Made by a program: the position numbers and the translations under genes. This document shows, in pieces, positions 44,405 to 52,078 of a DNA stretch of 64,000 nt (its first letter is position 1; each line of letters opens with the position of its first letter). This DNA comes from JBOFOR01 sp051659545 (GTDB lineage: Bacteria > Bacillota > Clostridia > Peptostreptococcales > Peptostreptococcaceae). The stretch spans positions 15,837-79,836 of the forward strand of contig NZ_JBOFOR010000239.1 in NCBI RefSeq assembly GCF_051659545.1, written 5' to 3'. A model generated the notes under the pieces. It searched no databases. It was given only the letters and a program-made list of their open reading frames with translations, and was not told the DNA's origin.

Positions 44405-44750
44405 TACATTGAGGATTTATAAGTTCATATTTGCTTACATCAAAATTTTTTTCTCCCCACTTACACATAGCCTCAAGTATATTATAGAGACTCATACCTT
44501 TTTGGGTAATAGTATATTCAACCTTAGGTGGTACTGTAGGATATACAGTTCTAGAAATAAGATTATCATCCTCTAATTCTCGAAGTTGATTTGTAAGAGT
44601 TTTATGAGATGTATGTTTTATAAATGATTTTATTTCACCAAATCTTTTAGTTCCATTTTCTATTAAAAAATAAAGAATAAGTGGTTTCCATTTACCACCT
44701 ATGGCGTTTAATGTTATTTCCATTTCGCAAGTTAAGCAATGTTTTTTCAT
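44400..44750 (-). CDS. HxlR-family winged-helix regulator
   Basis: A 116-residue MarR-like HxlR protein (PF01638): the N-terminal CLTCEMEITLNAIGGKWKP, the recognition helix region SHKTLTNQLRELEDDNLI and the wing PPKVEYTITQKG are all typical. The N-terminal cysteines (CLTC) are sometimes redox-sensing in this family. It is divergently transcribed from two SDR genes across a 155-nt gap that contains an inverted repeat (44793-44824). It probably controls those genes in response to an electrophile or redox signal; the inducer is inferred from the family only. Confidence 0.93.
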   Translation of the reverse strand: MKKHCLTCEMEITLNAIGGKWKPLILYFLIENGTKRFGEIKSFIKHTSHKTLTNQLRELEDDNLISRTVYPTVPPKVEYTITQKGMSLYNILEAMCKWGEKNFDVSKYELINPQCK

Positions 44751-44792
44751 AGTATCCTCCGTAAAGTTAAGACAAGTGTATTGAAATTACTA

Positions 44793-44824
44793 TTGGTTAC
44801 CTATTTTTCACTAGGTAACACCAA
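44793..44824. promoter_or_regulatory. Inverted repeat, probable HxlR operator
   Basis: TTGGTTACCTA (44793-44803) and TAGGTAACACCAA (44812-44824) are complementary apart from one extra base. The core GTTACCTA/TAGGTAAC is perfect. It lies between the divergent HxlR and SDR genes. Confidence 0.65.
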
Positions 44825-44905
44825 TGTGCGTACTTAAAATAAACTACAAGTTTAGATATAATTATATTACAAATTGACATCAATGTATATAAGTGGAGGT
44901 AAGCT

Positions 44906-45625
44906 ATGAAAAAATTAATAGTTATAACAGGAGCAAGTTCAGGGATAGGAAGAGAAATTGCAAAAAGATTTTCACAAAATAATCACCCAGTATTATTATT
45001 ATCTAGAAGATTAGATAGAATGGAAGAATTAGACTTAGAAAATTCAATGTGTAAATCTGTTGATGTAACAGATTTAGAAAAAATGAAAGAGGCAATAAGA
45101 GAAGCCGAAGAAAAGTATGGTAAAGTTGACTGTTTAATAAATTGTGCAGGAATAATGTTATTAGGTCATCCAGAGGAACAAAGTTTTAAAGAATGGAATG
45201 ACATGATAGATGTTAATATAAAAGGAATACTAACGGGAACTAATATAGTTTTAAAAGATATGGTAAAAAGAAATGAAGGAACAGTAGTAAATATAAGTTC
45301 TATAGCAGGAAGAAAAACTTTTGATAACCATGCAGTATATTGTGGTACAAAATTTGCTGTACATGCAATAAGTGAAAACATAAGAAAAGAAGTAGCAAGT
45401 AGTAATGTGAGAGTTATAACAATAGCTCCAGGAGTTGTTGAAACACCATTATTATCTCATACAACAGATGAAAATATAAAAGAAAACTACAATGAATGGA
45501 AAAAGACAATAGAGTCAGGACTAGAACCGGAAAAAATAGCAAGTTGCATAGAGTTTGCATACAATCAACCTCAAGATGTTTGTATAAGAGAAATAGTAAT
45601 AGCAAAAACTAAGCAAGAAGACTAA
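44906..45625 (+). CDS. Short-chain dehydrogenase/reductase 1
   Basis: A 239-residue classical SDR with GASSGIG cofactor motif (residues 9-15), NCAG, catalytic Ser in VVNISSIAG and YCGTK (Tyr-x-x-x-Lys). The absence of an acidic residue at the end of strand 2 (LLLSRRLDRM) favours NADP(H). It belongs to the YdfG/serine-dehydrogenase-like branch of general SDRs; the substrate cannot be told. Ribosome-binding site GTGGAGG precedes the ATG. Divergent from the HxlR regulator and 27 nt ahead of a second SDR gene; both may detoxify carbonyls. Confidence 0.9.
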   Translation: MKKLIVITGASSGIGREIAKRFSQNNHPVLLLSRRLDRMEELDLENSMCKSVDVTDLEKMKEAIREAEEKYGKVDCLINCAGIMLLGHPEEQSFKEWNDMIDVNIKGILTGTNIVLKDMVKRNEGTVVNISSIAGRKTFDNHAVYCGTKFAVHAISENIRKEVASSNVRVITIAPGVVETPLLSHTTDENIKENYNEWKKTIESGLEPEKIASCIEFAYNQPQDVCIREIVIAKTKQED

Positions 45626-45652
45626 TATAGGAGATATATAAAGGAGCAAGTT

Positions 45653-46384
45653 ATGTATAAAAATAAAGTGGTATTTGTAACAGGTGCAAGCAGAGGGCTA
45701 GGAAATAGCATAGCAAGAGCATATGCAAAATTAGATGCAAATGTAATAGCAGTAGATATAGTTGAGCATAATTTTACAGAAAAAAATATAACTTTTTATA
45801 AAGCTGATTTAAAAAATGAAAATGAAATTAAATTTATATTCAATGAAGTTACAAACAAATATGGAAGTATCCATATACTTATAAATAATGGAGCGATAAG
45901 TAAATTTAATAAGTCTATATTTGATATAGAAATAAGTGAATTTGATGAAGTAATAGCTGTAAACCTCAGAGGAAGTTTTATTTGTGCTAAAGAATTTATA
46001 AAAGCTAATAATGGACAAGATTACGGTAGAATAATCAATATAAGTTCAACTAGATTTAACCAAAATGAAGCTGGTTGGGAGGCTTATGGAGCTTCAAAAG
46101 GAGGAATTATATCTCTTACTAATACTATGGCAATATCATTATCTGAGACACCGATTACAGTTAATGCTATAAGCCCAGGATGGATACAAGTAGATGACTA
46201 TGAATTATCAGAAATAGATAAAATTCAGCATCCATCAGGTAGAGTAGGTAAGCCTCAAGATATAGTTAATGCATGTTTATTTTTAACAAACAAAGAAAAT
46301 GACTTTGTAAATGGAGCAAATATTATTGTAGATGGTGGAATGACTAAAAAAATGATATATGCTGATAATAAATGGGAATTATAA
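45653..46384 (+). CDS. Short-chain dehydrogenase/reductase 2
   Basis: A 243-residue classical SDR with GASRGLG (residues 10-16), NNGA, IINISSTRF and the active-site YGASKGG motif; the C-terminal VNGANIIVDGGMTKKM is usual for sugar or FabG-like SDRs. Asp at the end of strand 2 (VIAVDIV) suggests NAD(H). The ribosome-binding site AAGGAG precedes the ATG by 7 nt. It is cotranscribed with SDR 1 and shares only family-level similarity with it. Substrate unknown. Confidence 0.9.
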   Translation: MYKNKVVFVTGASRGLGNSIARAYAKLDANVIAVDIVEHNFTEKNITFYKADLKNENEIKFIFNEVTNKYGSIHILINNGAISKFNKSIFDIEISEFDEVIAVNLRGSFICAKEFIKANNGQDYGRIINISSTRFNQNEAGWEAYGASKGGIISLTNTMAISLSETPITVNAISPGWIQVDDYELSEIDKIQHPSGRVGKPQDIVNACLFLTNKENDFVNGANIIVDGGMTKKMIYADNKWEL

Positions 46385-46395
46385 TTGTTTATAAG

Positions 46396-46432
46396 AAATA
46401 GCTACTATAAATTTAGTAGTTATTTTTTTTTT
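46396..46432 (+). terminator. Intrinsic terminator of the SDR operon
   Basis: AAATAGCTACTA pairs with TAGTAGTTATTT (one G-U pair) and is followed by a long T-run. Confidence 0.8.
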
Positions 46433-46441
46433 GAAATATAG

Positions 46442-46490
46442 TTGAAAAATCTAAATAAGAGTATTATAATTTAGTTAAGTAAATACTTAA
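46442..46490 (+). promoter_or_regulatory. Sigma-A promoter with ArsR-type operator
   Basis: TTGAAA (46442-46447), 17-nt spacer and TATAAT (46465-46470). Immediately after it is the perfect palindrome TTAAGTAAATACTTAA (46475-46490), a typical ArsR-family operator covering the start of transcription. The regulator probably represses itself. Confidence 0.7.
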
Positions 46491-46517
46491 TTAAATAAGA
46501 AGGGCATTAAACAGAAT

Positions 46518-46892
46518 ATGGAAAACCTAGCAAAAATATTTAAAGCTCTAAGTGATGAAACTAGGCTAAATATATTAATACTAGTATCAAATAGAAACAT
46601 ATGCCAAAAAGGTATATCAAAACATCTTGGAATCTCGGATTCTGCTGTATCTCAACATATAAAAGTGCTTAAAGATGCAAATATAATTCAAGGTTACAAA
46701 GAAGGCTATTATGTGATATACCATTTAAATAAAGATATACTTGATACGTGTATAAAATTTATTGAAAACTTAGGAAGCGAGCCTAGCGAAGAGATTAAAT
46801 TAAAAGTTAACTTAGATGCCTTAAATTTAGGTTGTGGATGTAATTGTAAATCTATTAAAAAATGTTGTATGAGAAGGGAGCAAAAGTTATGA
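46518..46892 (+). CDS. ArsR-family winged-helix regulator with cysteine-rich tail
   Basis: A 124-residue ArsR/SmtB-type repressor: LAKIFKALSDETRLNIL at the start, and a recognition helix in ISDSAVSQHIKVLKDAN. The usual metal site in the DNA-binding helix (ELCVCDL) is replaced by NICQKGIS, with one Cys. Instead the C-terminus carries five cysteines (CGCNCKSIKKCC), a possible metal or Fe-S binding site. It overlaps the next gene, a NifX-like protein, by four bases (ATGA). It probably controls that gene in response to a metal or cluster status; the effector is inferred. Confidence 0.9.
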   Translation: MENLAKIFKALSDETRLNILILVSNRNICQKGISKHLGISDSAVSQHIKVLKDANIIQGYKEGYYVIYHLNKDILDTCIKFIENLGSEPSEEIKLKVNLDALNLGCGCNCKSIKKCCMRREQKL

Positions 46893-47260
46893 AAATATGT
46901 GTACCAGTAGAATTAAATCAGGGGTTAGATAGTAAGCCGTTTGGTCATTTTGGATCAGCGCCTATGTTTGTAATCTGTGATTTAGAAAGTGGAGAAGTAA
47001 AAGGTATAGATAATGGTGATTTAGGTCATGAACATGGTAAGTGTCAACCTCTAAAAGCCTTATCAGGAATAGAAGTAGATGCAGTAATAGTAGGTGGAAT
47101 AGGTCAAGGTGCAATAATGAAGTTAAATCAAATGGGAATAAAGGTTTATAGAGCACAAGAAGGAAGCATAGGGGATAATTTAAACTACTTAAAAGAAAAT
47201 AGGCTTCAGGAATTCCCAGCAAATCATAGCTGCTCTCATGATGGATGTAATCATCATTAA
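46889..47260 (+). CDS. NifX/NifB-type dinitrogenase iron-molybdenum cofactor family protein
   Basis: The start is ATG 46889, overlapping the upstream stop (ATGA), with GAAGGGAG at 46873-46880; an in-frame upstream ATG at 46868 lacks such spacing. The 123-residue protein has the PF02579 fold: MKICVPVELNQGLDSKPFGH at the start, then VDAVIVGGIGQGAIMKLNQMG. The C-terminus is His/Cys-rich (HSCSHDGCNHH). Stand-alone members of this family bind Fe-S or metal clusters and often accompany Mrp/NBP35-type ATPases. No nitrogenase genes are present. It probably works in Fe-S cluster handling. Confidence 0.9.
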   Translation: MKICVPVELNQGLDSKPFGHFGSAPMFVICDLESGEVKGIDNGDLGHEHGKCQPLKALSGIEVDAVIVGGIGQGAIMKLNQMGIKVYRAQEGSIGDNLNYLKENRLQEFPANHSCSHDGCNHH

Positions 47261-47314
47261 TAAATAGTGTTGTAAACATAAACCACTTTTAAAATTCAAA
47301 CTAAATAGACTATT

Positions 47315-47344
47315 AAAAAAACTAGATTAATTTCTAGTTTTTTT
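47315..47344 (+). terminator. Intrinsic terminator
   Basis: AAAAAACTAGA pairs with TCTAGTTTTTT across a 6-nt loop; closes the ArsR/NifX-like operon. Confidence 0.8.
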
Positions 47345-47427
47345 GTCTTAATATGAAGATAATTGAGTAATATCAAAAAAAATGGTAAAATATAGGGAGT
47401 CATAAATAAAAGTGGGAGAAAAATATA

Positions 47428-48432
47428 ATGAGGAAGAATAAGGTAAAGGTAAGGAGTATTCAATTGCTCATCTGTATTATTCTAAGCTTGTCTACAATAG
47501 TATTTGCTGAAAATAATACAGATGACTATAATACAATATTTAAACTAGATGAAGAACAATCGTCAATAAAAGAAGGGGTTGTAGATATACTTATAGATTC
47601 TACTATTAAGCTAGTATTTACAAAAAATATTAGTAATGGCGAAGAAATGATAGAGATAAATAAGTCTTGCATAACTATGGTAGATGAAAATAAAATACCA
47701 ATAGATATAGAAATTAGTATAAAAGATTCTAATAATCCTGAAAATACAGAAGATGCTAATAACATATATCTTAAACCATTAAATCCATTAGAGAAAGGTA
47801 AGAAATACACTTTAATAATTAGTGAAGACTTACAAACTAATGAAGAATACTTAGAAAAACAGCTACCAATAAGCTTGAATTTTACTACAGAATTAGAAGA
47901 AGAGCCACCAATTCAAGAAGAGAATATAATAGATAAAAAGACTTTAATACAAAAACTAAAAGAAGCTTTAAAACTTAAATACAATATAAAACTAGAAGAA
48001 ATAGAAAAAAATAAAATTCTAATAATAATTACAAATAAAGATGAAACTATAGAGAATAAGTATATTTACATAGGTACAATGGAAGAAGTAAAAGAAATAA
48101 TAAAAAAACTTGAAGCGGAAATAAATAAGCCTGTGGAACCAGAAGATCTCGAAAATCCTGGTAATAAACCTAATCCAAAGCCGGACCCAAGCCCGAAGCC
48201 AGATGAGGAACTAGGAGGTTATCCAGATTCAGATTATGAAGACCAAGATCCAGATTCAGATCATAAGGATGAGGGGTATGAAGATGAAAAAATAGACAAA
48301 GATGTACAAGAAGAACATAAAAATGAAAAACCAAAAGATGATAATGAGTATGAATTTAATAACAATTTTGGAGTAGCATTAATTCTATGCGTTTTTATAG
48401 GAATATCAATGTATATGATCTACTTTTCGTAA
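47428..48432 (+). CDS. Cell-surface protein with SbsA-type Ig-like domain and C-terminal anchor
   Basis: A 334-residue protein with a signal peptide (hydrophobic core LLICIILSLSTIVFA, cleavage near residue 28). An SbsA/Big_5-type Ig-like domain covers about residues 45-155 (IKLVFTKNIS ... YTLIISEDLQ). A charged helical part follows, then a Pro/Asp/Lys-rich spacer (about 235-305, with PDPSPKPDEE and DSDYEDQDPDSD) and a C-terminal membrane helix (VALILCVFIGISMYMIYF). No LPxTG motif is seen, so it is held by its transmembrane helix. It looks like a wall-spanning surface protein of unknown role. It is monocistronic with a strong terminator. Confidence 0.8.
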   Translation: MRKNKVKVRSIQLLICIILSLSTIVFAENNTDDYNTIFKLDEEQSSIKEGVVDILIDSTIKLVFTKNISNGEEMIEINKSCITMVDENKIPIDIEISIKDSNNPENTEDANNIYLKPLNPLEKGKKYTLIISEDLQTNEEYLEKQLPISLNFTTELEEEPPIQEENIIDKKTLIQKLKEALKLKYNIKLEEIEKNKILIIITNKDETIENKYIYIGTMEEVKEIIKKLEAEINKPVEPEDLENPGNKPNPKPDPSPKPDEELGGYPDSDYEDQDPDSDHKDEGYEDEKIDKDVQEEHKNEKPKDDNEYEFNNNFGVALILCVFIGISMYMIYFS

Positions 48433-48442
48433 TTAGCAGTAC

Positions 48443-48487
48443 AAGCCTATACTTGAGTTTATGTAATTTAAACTTAAGTATAGGCTT
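48443..48487 (+). terminator. Intrinsic terminator
   Basis: AAGCCTATACTTGAGTTTA pairs with TAAACTTAAGTATAGGCTT (about 18 bp, one G-U pair). Only a short T-rich segment follows. Confidence 0.75.
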
Positions 48488-48543
48488 TACTTATCTTATA
48501 AAATATCTATATTTAAAATAGCTTATAAATATAAACTTTAATT

Positions 48544-48565
48544 AAAATCTTTAGAAAATCTTTAG
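48544..48565 (+). promoter_or_regulatory. Tandem 11-bp direct repeat, probable response-regulator box
   Basis: AAAATCTTTAG occurs twice, exactly head to tail (48544-48554 and 48555-48565). An 11-bp period matches the way OmpR-type dimers bind. It lies about 150 bp upstream of the response regulator gene, suggesting autoregulation. Confidence 0.5.
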
Positions 48566-48633
48566 ATTTATCTATACTTTATTTTAAAAAATTCAGGTTA
48601 TCATAAATATATAGAAAATATAAAGAAGGAGGA

Positions 48634-48666
48634 ATGAAACTTGAAAAAAAGGCAAATAGCCTATGA
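48634..48666 (+). CDS. Possible 10-codon leader peptide upstream of the two-component system
   Basis: A very strong AGAAGGAGGA (48624-48633) precedes ATG 48634, which opens a 10-codon frame ending in TGA at 48664-48666. An alternative TTG at 48641 opens an 11-codon frame ending in TAG. The regulator gene starts 45 nt further on, with its own weaker site. Such a strong ribosome-binding site with no long frame suggests a leader peptide or decoy; there is no other support. Confidence 0.3.
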   Translation: MKLEKKANSL

Positions 48667-48711
48667 TATTATATAGTTATGTAAAAAAATATAATATAGT
48701 GGGGTATAAAT

Positions 48712-49416
48712 ATGAATTCATATAATATTTTAGTTGTTGAAGATGAGAAAGATATAGCTCTAGCAATACAAGCTTATTTAGTAAATCAAGGATACAAAGT
48801 TTTTATCGCAAACAATGGTGTAGAAGGTTTAGATATAGTAGAAAATGAAGAAATTCATTTAGCTATTGTAGATATAATGATGCCAAAAATGGATGGCATC
48901 GAATTTACAATGAAAGTCAGATTAGAACATGATTTTCCAATTATAATGTTATCAGCAAAATCAGAAGATATTGATAAAATAACAGGTCTTAATATTGGAG
49001 CAGATGACTATGTTACAAAGCCATTTAAGCCTTTAGAACTATTAGCAAGGGTAAATTCACAACTTAGAAGGTACAAGAAATTTTTAGTTATGAAACAAGA
49101 TAATATAGTAAACAAAGACATTTTTACTATAGGAGGTTTAGAATTGGATATAAGCACAAAAGAAGTAAGTGTAGATGGAAATATAATAAAAACTACTCCT
49201 ATAGAGTTTAAAATTTTACAATTACTTATGAGAAATCCAGGGAGAGTATTTTCAGCAGATGAAATCTATGAAAGTGTATGGAAAGAAAGAGCTGTAAATA
49301 CTGATACAATAATGGTTCATATAAGAAATATAAGAGAAAAAATAGAGGTAAATTCTAAGAATCCAAAATATTTAAAGGTGGTGTGGGGAGTTGGATATAA
49401 AATCGAAAAACAATAA
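48712..49416 (+). CDS. OmpR/PhoB-family response regulator
   Basis: A 234-residue response regulator. The receiver has EDE acidic pocket (residues 10-12), phospho-acceptor Asp54 in VDIMMPKMDG, and the conserved Lys in TKPFKPLELLARV. The winged-helix DNA-binding domain covers about 135-232 (KTTPIEFKILQLLMRNPGRV, then VDTIMVHIRNIREKI-like). It resembles VanR-type regulators. The cognate kinase gene overlaps its end by 26 nt. The target genes are unknown; an 11-bp direct repeat upstream may be its own binding site. Confidence 0.95.
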   Translation: MNSYNILVVEDEKDIALAIQAYLVNQGYKVFIANNGVEGLDIVENEEIHLAIVDIMMPKMDGIEFTMKVRLEHDFPIIMLSAKSEDIDKITGLNIGADDYVTKPFKPLELLARVNSQLRRYKKFLVMKQDNIVNKDIFTIGGLELDISTKEVSVDGNIIKTTPIEFKILQLLMRNPGRVFSADEIYESVWKERAVNTDTIMVHIRNIREKIEVNSKNPKYLKVVWGVGYKIEKQ

Positions 49417-51586
49417 AATCCTAGTAAATATAATAATAGTAGCGACGGTACTAATAGCAGCAGTTGGAATGTGTTTAACATATCCTAAAATAGCAAAGGA
49501 TAGCGAAAAGTTTAAATACAACATTTTTGAATCACATAGTGGTATATATGAAGATATAAATAAAATTAATTATACATTGTACTATGATATGTATAAAGAT
49601 GAAAAAAATAAACAATTAAATCCTTCAGATATACTAGTAGAAATAAATAATGTTAATAATAATCAATCTGATGAAAATTATAATAAATTTACTAGTGTTG
49701 AAGAGTATGATAATTTTAAAGATACTTTTGATAATGAAATATATAGTTGGTACGATAATTTAGTAAATGTATCAAGCAATTTAAAATACTATGCACTCAA
49801 TAAAGATACTGAAGAAGTTAAAAAAAATACTAACATACCTACTGAGGGTGATGACTTATATGAAAATATAAAAAATAATTATCGCTTTTATATGGTTTTA
49901 GATTATGACGAAAATGGAAATCTATCAGTAGAAAAAGTATATGGTGCAGATAAATTTGCAGTAAGTAACAAAATACATAAATTACAAAGAGAAAATTTAA
50001 ATAACAACTTTGACTATAGTCGTTATTTTGAAATGAAGCCAATAAAGAATATGAAATATATATATGCAGTACCTAAAAATCTAGTAACTTATGAAAATTA
50101 TAGTGATAGTGTTTATTATGCAAATAATAATATGGAATATTCAGCATATTCAAGGGCATCATATTTATTTATTAATATAGCCTTAATATTTGTAGTATTT
50201 GTCTCATTATTTATTCCATATAAAGAACTAATAAAAGTAAAATTATTTAATAAAATATTAAATCTTCCTATAGAGATAATTACACTTGTTGTGCTTATGG
50301 CAATAACTTTTATTTATTGCTCTACAGAAGTAATAATAATAAGTTCAATACAAGGAGAACTTTTAAAAAACATACAACTACAATTAAGTAAAGAAGCAAT
50401 AAATGGATTAGTATATTTGATAAATGGAGTTTATTGGGCACTATGCTTTAGTATTATAGTTGTAGGAGTTAACGCTATAAAGCATATATTTAGTAATGGA
50501 TTTTTTAAATATATAAAAAACAATTCACTAATTTATAAACTAATAAGTTATATAGGCAATAAAGTTAAAAGATTTTACAATTGGTCTACTTCAATAGATT
50601 TAAAAGATAAAAATGGCAAAAAAATAATGATAATACTAGGAATTAATTTAATATTAGTTATAATCATGTGTTGTATGTGGATGTTTGGCATAATTGCTGC
50701 AATTATATACACTATAGGGTTGTTTATAATAATTAAAAAGAGATATACAAAAGTAAGTATAGATTACAATAACTTACTTAAAAAGACTAATGAAATAGCT
50801 AAGGGTAATTTAGATGTATCAGTAGAAGAAGATTTAGGTGTCTTTAATTCACTTAAAGATGAAATAACTAATATTCAAATTGGTTTTAAAAAAGCTGTAG
50901 ACGAAGAAGTTAAAAGTCAAAAAATGAAGACAGAGCTTATATCTAATGTTAGCCATGATTTAAAAACACCACTAACATCTATAATAACTTACGTAGATTT
51001 ATTAAAAGATGAAAATCTACCTAAAGATAAGCGTGAACAATATTTAGATACTTTAGATAAAAAATCTCAAAGACTACAAGCATTAATAGAAGACTTGTTT
51101 GAAGTAAGTAAAGCGAGTAGTGGAAACATAAGCTTAAATATAGTGGATGTAGATGTAGTATCACTAATAAAACAAACTTTATTAGAATTAGATGATAAAG
51201 TAAAAGAACAATCACTAATAGTTAAAACTAATCTATCTAAAGAAAAAGTAATACTATCATTAGATAGTCAACGTATGTTTAGAGTATTTGAAAATCTTAT
51301 AATAAATATAACTAAGTATGCAATGCCAAAGTCTAGAGTATATATTGATATAGAAGAAAAAGAAAATAAAGTAGAAGTAAGCCTGAAGAATATGGCGGCT
51401 GAAGAAATAACTTTCAATATAGAGGAAATAGCTGAAAGGTTTGTAAGGGGAGATAAATCTAGAAACACAGAAGGAAGTGGTTTAGGACTTGCAATAGCTA
51501 AAAGCTTTGTAGAATTACAAGGTGGAAAGTTTGATATAATAGTAGATGGAGATTTATTTAAGGTAATTATTACTTTTAATAAATAG
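49391..51586 (+). CDS. Membrane sensor histidine kinase, VanS-like
   Basis: A 731-residue kinase starting with TTG at 49391, inside the end of the regulator gene and preceded by GTGTGGGGAG. It has one N-terminal membrane helix (about 8-27), a large extracellular domain (about 30-250), and four to five further helices between about 254 and 450. A short HAMP-like segment follows (LLKKTNEIAKGNLDVSV), then HisKA with His522 (NVSHDLKTPLTSI) and HATPase_c with GSGLGLAI near residue 695. The HATPase G1 motif is degenerate (no clear DxGxG), so ATP binding may be unusual, although N-box and G2 box are present. It should phosphorylate the overlapping response regulator. Signal unknown. Confidence 0.93.
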   Translation: MDIKSKNNKILVNIIIVATVLIAAVGMCLTYPKIAKDSEKFKYNIFESHSGIYEDINKINYTLYYDMYKDEKNKQLNPSDILVEINNVNNNQSDENYNKFTSVEEYDNFKDTFDNEIYSWYDNLVNVSSNLKYYALNKDTEEVKKNTNIPTEGDDLYENIKNNYRFYMVLDYDENGNLSVEKVYGADKFAVSNKIHKLQRENLNNNFDYSRYFEMKPIKNMKYIYAVPKNLVTYENYSDSVYYANNNMEYSAYSRASYLFINIALIFVVFVSLFIPYKELIKVKLFNKILNLPIEIITLVVLMAITFIYCSTEVIIISSIQGELLKNIQLQLSKEAINGLVYLINGVYWALCFSIIVVGVNAIKHIFSNGFFKYIKNNSLIYKLISYIGNKVKRFYNWSTSIDLKDKNGKKIMIILGINLILVIIMCCMWMFGIIAAIIYTIGLFIIIKKRYTKVSIDYNNLLKKTNEIAKGNLDVSVEEDLGVFNSLKDEITNIQIGFKKAVDEEVKSQKMKTELISNVSHDLKTPLTSIITYVDLLKDENLPKDKREQYLDTLDKKSQRLQALIEDLFEVSKASSGNISLNIVDVDVVSLIKQTLLELDDKVKEQSLIVKTNLSKEKVILSLDSQRMFRVFENLIINITKYAMPKSRVYIDIEEKENKVEVSLKNMAAEEITFNIEEIAERFVRGDKSRNTEGSGLGLAIAKSFVELQGGKFDIIVDGDLFKVIITFNK

Positions 51587-51661
51587 TCAGAAACTATATA
51601 TTGAATCTATATAAATTATATGAAATAATATAGAAATCAATATATAGAAAGAGGTGACTCC

Positions 51662-51820
51662 ATGGAGAAGGAATATTATTGTCCATACTGTAAATCAAAA
51701 TTAGAAATTTTACCAGGCTGAGGTTCTACAAGTTATTTTTGCACGTGTTGTAATACGTTAGTTTCAAGTAAGAAAATCTTAAATAAAGAAGAAGTAGAAC
51801 AAGATAAAAATAAAGAATAA
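51662..51820 (+). CDS. YfgJ-type zinc-ribbon protein with in-frame UGA at a conserved Cys position (candidate selenoprotein)
   Basis: A 52-codon frame starts at ATG 51662 after AGAGGTGA (51652-51659) and ends at TAA 51818. Codon 20 is TGA (51719-51721). Upstream of it is CPYCKSKLEILPG; downstream is GSTSYFCTCCNTLVSSKKIL. From memory, E. coli YfgJ has CPDCHQPLQVLKACGAVDYFC in the same spacing: nine residues between the second Cys and the third, and six between the third and the next. The UGA falls exactly on that third Cys. Translation as selenocysteine would give a 52-residue redox or metal protein. A nonsense mutation of TGC/TGT would look the same. An imperfect hairpin from 51718 to 51761, with a 16-nt loop, begins at the UGA, as a bacterial SECIS would. 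Confidence 0.55.
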
Positions 51821-51871
51821 AAATAAAGTTATAAAAGAAAAGGATGAAGTACTATCCATAACAAGTCGCAT

Positions 51872-51902
51872 AAAAAATGTAGCCATAAGGGCTACATTTT
51901 TT
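51872..51902 (+). terminator. Intrinsic terminator
   Basis: AAAAAATGTAGCC pairs with GGCTACATTTTTT across a 5-nt loop, T-run included; about 50 nt after the zinc-ribbon gene. Confidence 0.85.
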
Positions 51903-51999
51903 ACGCTTAAGGATATTATATTACCTCGAAAATTGTGGATAAGTTGCTATATTTAAGCAATGTCAACATACTTAGTGAAAGTAAAAAAGATTTTTAGTA

Positions 52000-52059
52000 A
52001 CGCGTAGAGCCGTTGGCGATATGAAGTGTTTCGCCGACAGGTCGCTCAAGCGAAGCGAA
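52000..52059. other. GC-rich structured intergenic island (possible small RNA or dispersed repeat)
   Basis: Thirty-four of these 60 bases are G or C (counted), in DNA that is otherwise very AT-rich. GTTGGCGA (52012-52019) pairs with TCGCCGAC (52031-52038) with one G-U pair, and TCGCT (52042-52046) pairs with AGCGA (52049-52053). A TTTTTT run follows at 52060-52065. It lies 20 nt beyond the 3' end of the leftward helicase gene. It could be the end of a small RNA on the + strand, a terminator of unusual composition, or a copy of an intergenic repeat family. The remaining bases of the 51821-52078 gap hold only the terminator described separately. Confidence 0.5.
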
Positions 52060-52078
52060 TTTTTTATTTATGATTATT

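Noticed and set aside
46889..47260. Nitrogen-fixation gene
   Set aside because: Only the small NifX/NifB-type domain is present; no nif structural or assembly genes occur in the window.
51934..51942. Exact DnaA-box-like TGTGGATAA
   Set aside because: A single 9-mer is expected by chance in a window of this size; there is no cluster of boxes and no dnaA or dnaN nearby, so no origin is claimed.
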